The notes under the pieces were generated by a model. The model was not told where the DNA came from. It was given only the letters and a program-made list of their open reading frames with translations, and did not search any database. The position numbers and the translations under genes are program-made. DNA of 64,000 bases, taken from Mycolicibacterium sp. (GTDB taxonomy: Bacteria; Actinomycetota; Actinomycetes; Mycobacteriales; Mycobacteriaceae). Position 1 is the stretch's first letter. Each line of letters starts with the position of its first letter. Positions 62,461-64,000 of this stretch are shown here, piece by piece. The DNA lies in assembly GCA_020637165.1 (NCBI GenBank), contig JACJWN010000003.1:62001-126000 (forward strand), written 5' to 3'.

Positions 62461-63021
62461 ATGCACACGCACAATTACGTCACCTATGAGGAATTCGGTC
62501 GTCGGTTCTTCGAGGAGGCGGTGACCGAGGAGCGTGTGGCCGCGGCGTTCGCCGAGATCGCCGGGGGAGACATCCAGATGGGCCCGATGGCCCAGGGGCC
62601 GGCCGGGCTGGCGAAGGTTACCGCCAAGGTCAACATCCAACAGCCGCATGTTCGCCGCAGCCTCGGGGACACCATCACCTTCGCCGTGCGCATCCCGCTG
62701 CTCATCGAGCTCACCGTGGACCTGCGACTGGACAAACAACGCTTCGTCGTCGACGGCGATATCGCGTTGCGGGCCACCGCACGGGCCGCTGAGCCGCTGC
62801 TCATCGTCATCGACGTGGCCAAACCTCGGCCGTCGGACATCGCGGTGCACGTGACATCCAAGTCGCTGCGGGGGGAGATCGTGCGGTTGATCGGCGGGAT
62901 CGACACCGAGATCAGGCGGTTCGTCGCCGCCTACGTCGCCGAGGAGATCGACAGCCCGGCCTCCCAGCAGGCCAAGATCATCGACGTCGCCAACCAGGTG
63001 GAAAGCTCGTGGGACGCTTGA
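62461..63021 (+). CDS. Conserved protein of unknown function
   Basis: A 186-residue cytoplasmic protein, no signal peptide. It begins MHTHNYVTYEEFGRRFFEEA and has a beta-rich middle (MGPMAQGPAGLAKVTAKVNI, DTITFAVRIPLLIELTVDLR) followed by VDGDIALRATARAAEPLLIV. It ends with a helical region (EIRRFVAAYVAEEIDSP). The pattern suggests a lipid- or ligand-binding beta-barrel-like fold. I believe similar proteins are found in other mycobacteria, but I know no function. It is 67 bases downstream of dtd on the same strand. Confidence 0.75.
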   Translation: MHTHNYVTYEEFGRRFFEEAVTEERVAAAFAEIAGGDIQMGPMAQGPAGLAKVTAKVNIQQPHVRRSLGDTITFAVRIPLLIELTVDLRLDKQRFVVDGDIALRATARAAEPLLIVIDVAKPRPSDIAVHVTSKSLRGEIVRLIGGIDTEIRRFVAAYVAEEIDSPASQQAKIIDVANQVESSWDA

Positions 63022-63039
63022 GCCCGAGGTGTTGCGGCC

Positions 63040-64000
63040 TCAGGTGAGGTCCAGCCTCAGGTGCCCGCCCCCCGGCGCCCGGGATACGCAGACCAGCATC
63101 ATCCCGGCTTCCCGTTCGGTGTCGGTGAGCAACGTGTCCCGGTGCTCGACGACGCCGTCGAGAACGCGGGTGCGGCAGGTGCCGCAGAATCCCTGCTGAC
63201 ATGAGTAGGGCACCGGGATCCCCTCGCGTTGCAGCGCGCCCAGCAGAGTCTCGTCGGCGGCCACGCTCACCTCGACGGACCCGACGCCGACGGTGAACGG
63301 CTCGCCGTCGATCACCGGTGCCGCCGCGAATCGCTCGAAATGCAGTTCGACATCGTCGCGGCCGATCAGCCGCTCCCGGATCGCGCTGATCATGTCGGCA
63401 GGCCCACACGCGTAAACGGTTGTCCCATCCGGACATTGGCCTAGGAGGTCATCTGCGGTGGGAACGCCCCGGACGTCGTCGGTGCGGATCTCGATGCGAT
63501 CGCCGAACCGGCGCACCTCGTCGAGAAACGGAATGGAGTCCTCGCTGCGGCCGACGTAGATCATCGACCAGTCCACGCCCAGGCGCTCGGCCAGTGCCAG
63601 CATCGGCAGGATCGGGGTGATGCCGATACCGCCGGCGATGAACCGCACCCGCCGGGTGGGCGAGCCGTAGCCGGGGACACTGAACGGAAAGGCGTTGCGG
63701 GGTCCGCTGGTGGTCACTGTCGCCCCCACCGGCAGTGCGTCGTGGATCTCGATCGAGCCCCCGCCGCCGTCGGGAATGCGCCGGACCGCGATCCGGTAGC
63801 GGTCGGTGCGCCCGGGATCTCCGCACAGCGAATACTGACGCACCCGCCCGCTGGGCAGATGAACGTCCAGATGCGAACCGGGGTGCCACCCAGGCAGCCG
63901 GGCGCCGTCGGGCGCGGCCAGGGTCAGCGCCACCACGTTCTCGTCATGGGCGACCACCTCCCGGCCCATCACGGAGAGAGTCAGCGTGTGGAGATGCTCG
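63040..64000 (-). CDS. Flavin/[2Fe-2S] oxidoreductase, VanB/PDR type (N-terminus beyond window edge)
   Basis: At least 319 residues; the frame stays open to base 64000, and the text before the first ATG (EHLHTLTLSVMGREVVAHDE) continues the family, so the true start lies outside. Order of domains: FMN-binding barrel (GSHLDVHLPSGRVRQYSLCG), NAD-binding domain (RVRFIAGGIGITPILPMLAL, TVYACGPADMISAIRER), and a C-terminal plant-type ferredoxin with VPYSCQQGFCGTCRTRVLDG and a fourth Cys in MLVCVSRAPGG. This is the phthalate dioxygenase reductase/vanillate demethylase reductase layout, which passes electrons from NAD(P)H to a Rieske oxygenase. The oxygenase partner is not in view. Confidence 0.92.
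   Translation of the reverse strand, partial: EHLHTLTLSVMGREVVAHDENVVALTLAAPDGARLPGWHPGSHLDVHLPSGRVRQYSLCGDPGRTDRYRIAVRRIPDGGGGSIEIHDALPVGATVTTSGPRNAFPFSVPGYGSPTRRVRFIAGGIGITPILPMLALAERLGVDWSMIYVGRSEDSIPFLDEVRRFGDRIEIRTDDVRGVPTADDLLGQCPDGTTVYACGPADMISAIRERLIGRDDVELHFERFAAAPVIDGEPFTVGVGSVEVSVAADETLLGALQREGIPVPYSCQQGFCGTCRTRVLDGVVEHRDTLLTDTEREAGMMLVCVSRAPGGGHLRLDLT

Noticed and set aside
1-64000. tRNA, rRNA, insertion sequences, prophage genes
   Set aside because: I looked for transposase, integrase and structural RNA patterns and found none I could support; small tRNA genes cannot be excluded by eye.

Overview
The window is about two-thirds G+C or higher and densely coded. Its gene content points to a mycobacterium (Mycobacterium/Mycolicibacterium type). 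The evidence is a secreted PGRS-like GGNGG-repeat protein, a long single-piece isocitrate lyase (761 aa), an AnsP-type asparagine permease, a DUF2510 protein, a four-gene transglutaminase/ATP-grasp operon of the kind I remember as Rv2566-Rv2569c, and many Ala/Pro/Ser-rich exported proteins. I saw no rRNA, tRNA, CRISPR array, insertion sequence or phage genes. Homology statements come from motifs and remembered families, not from searches.

Layout. 1-2916: a copper-flavoured group with a CopD/CtaG-type membrane protein (cut by the left edge), a membrane protein with a His/Met-rich loop, a zinc-finger anti-sigma-like membrane protein and a DUF4395 protein. 3036-4880: the PGRS-like secreted protein. 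4969-13529: the most unusual block, with genes for a LuxE-like acyl-protein synthetase, a NifU-like scaffold, a NifS-like cysteine desulfurase, a MacB/FtsX-type permease, a zinc-ribbon ABC ATPase, a second paralogous permease, an acyl carrier protein and a fatty-acyl-AMP ligase, nearly all with overlapping start/stop codons. A transglutaminase-like gene sits on the opposite strand inside it. It reads as an acyl-activation, sulfur-transfer and export system with no function I can name.

13564-29096: accessory and housekeeping genes, namely a lipoprotein, a GH63-type glucosidase, a secreted repeat protein, a major facilitator, DUF3097, an exported beta-carbonic anhydrase, ThrE, an exported protein, an APP1-type phosphatase, a dienelactone-hydrolase-like lipoprotein and AnsP. 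29255-37267: the operon of DUF2126/transglutaminase, ATP-grasp/alpha-E, transglutaminase and zinc peptidase. 37253-41814: membrane and secreted proteins, ending in a metzincin-like protease with an Arg-rich C-terminal tail. 41986-47394: nucleoside salvage (animal-type uridine phosphorylase, DeoC, phosphohexomutase, then a major facilitator and cytidine deaminase on the other strand).

47558-56995: a sulfite-oxidase-like/cytochrome b fusion, two small exported proteins, a CDGSH protein, an AzgA-type purine permease, GlpF, a large secreted alpha/beta hydrolase, an anchored HNH nuclease and a methyltransferase-like protein. 57033-64000: isocitrate lyase, an NlpC/P60-like protein downstream of an AT-rich patch, aldehyde dehydrogenase, Dtd, an unknown protein and a flavin/[2Fe-2S] oxidoreductase that runs off the right edge. 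Several exported proteins share the same kind of N-terminus (signal peptide with an IGR(V/I)GGLA(V/I)ALG-like core, then a long Ser/Arg/Pro/Ala linker) in front of unrelated C-terminal domains.
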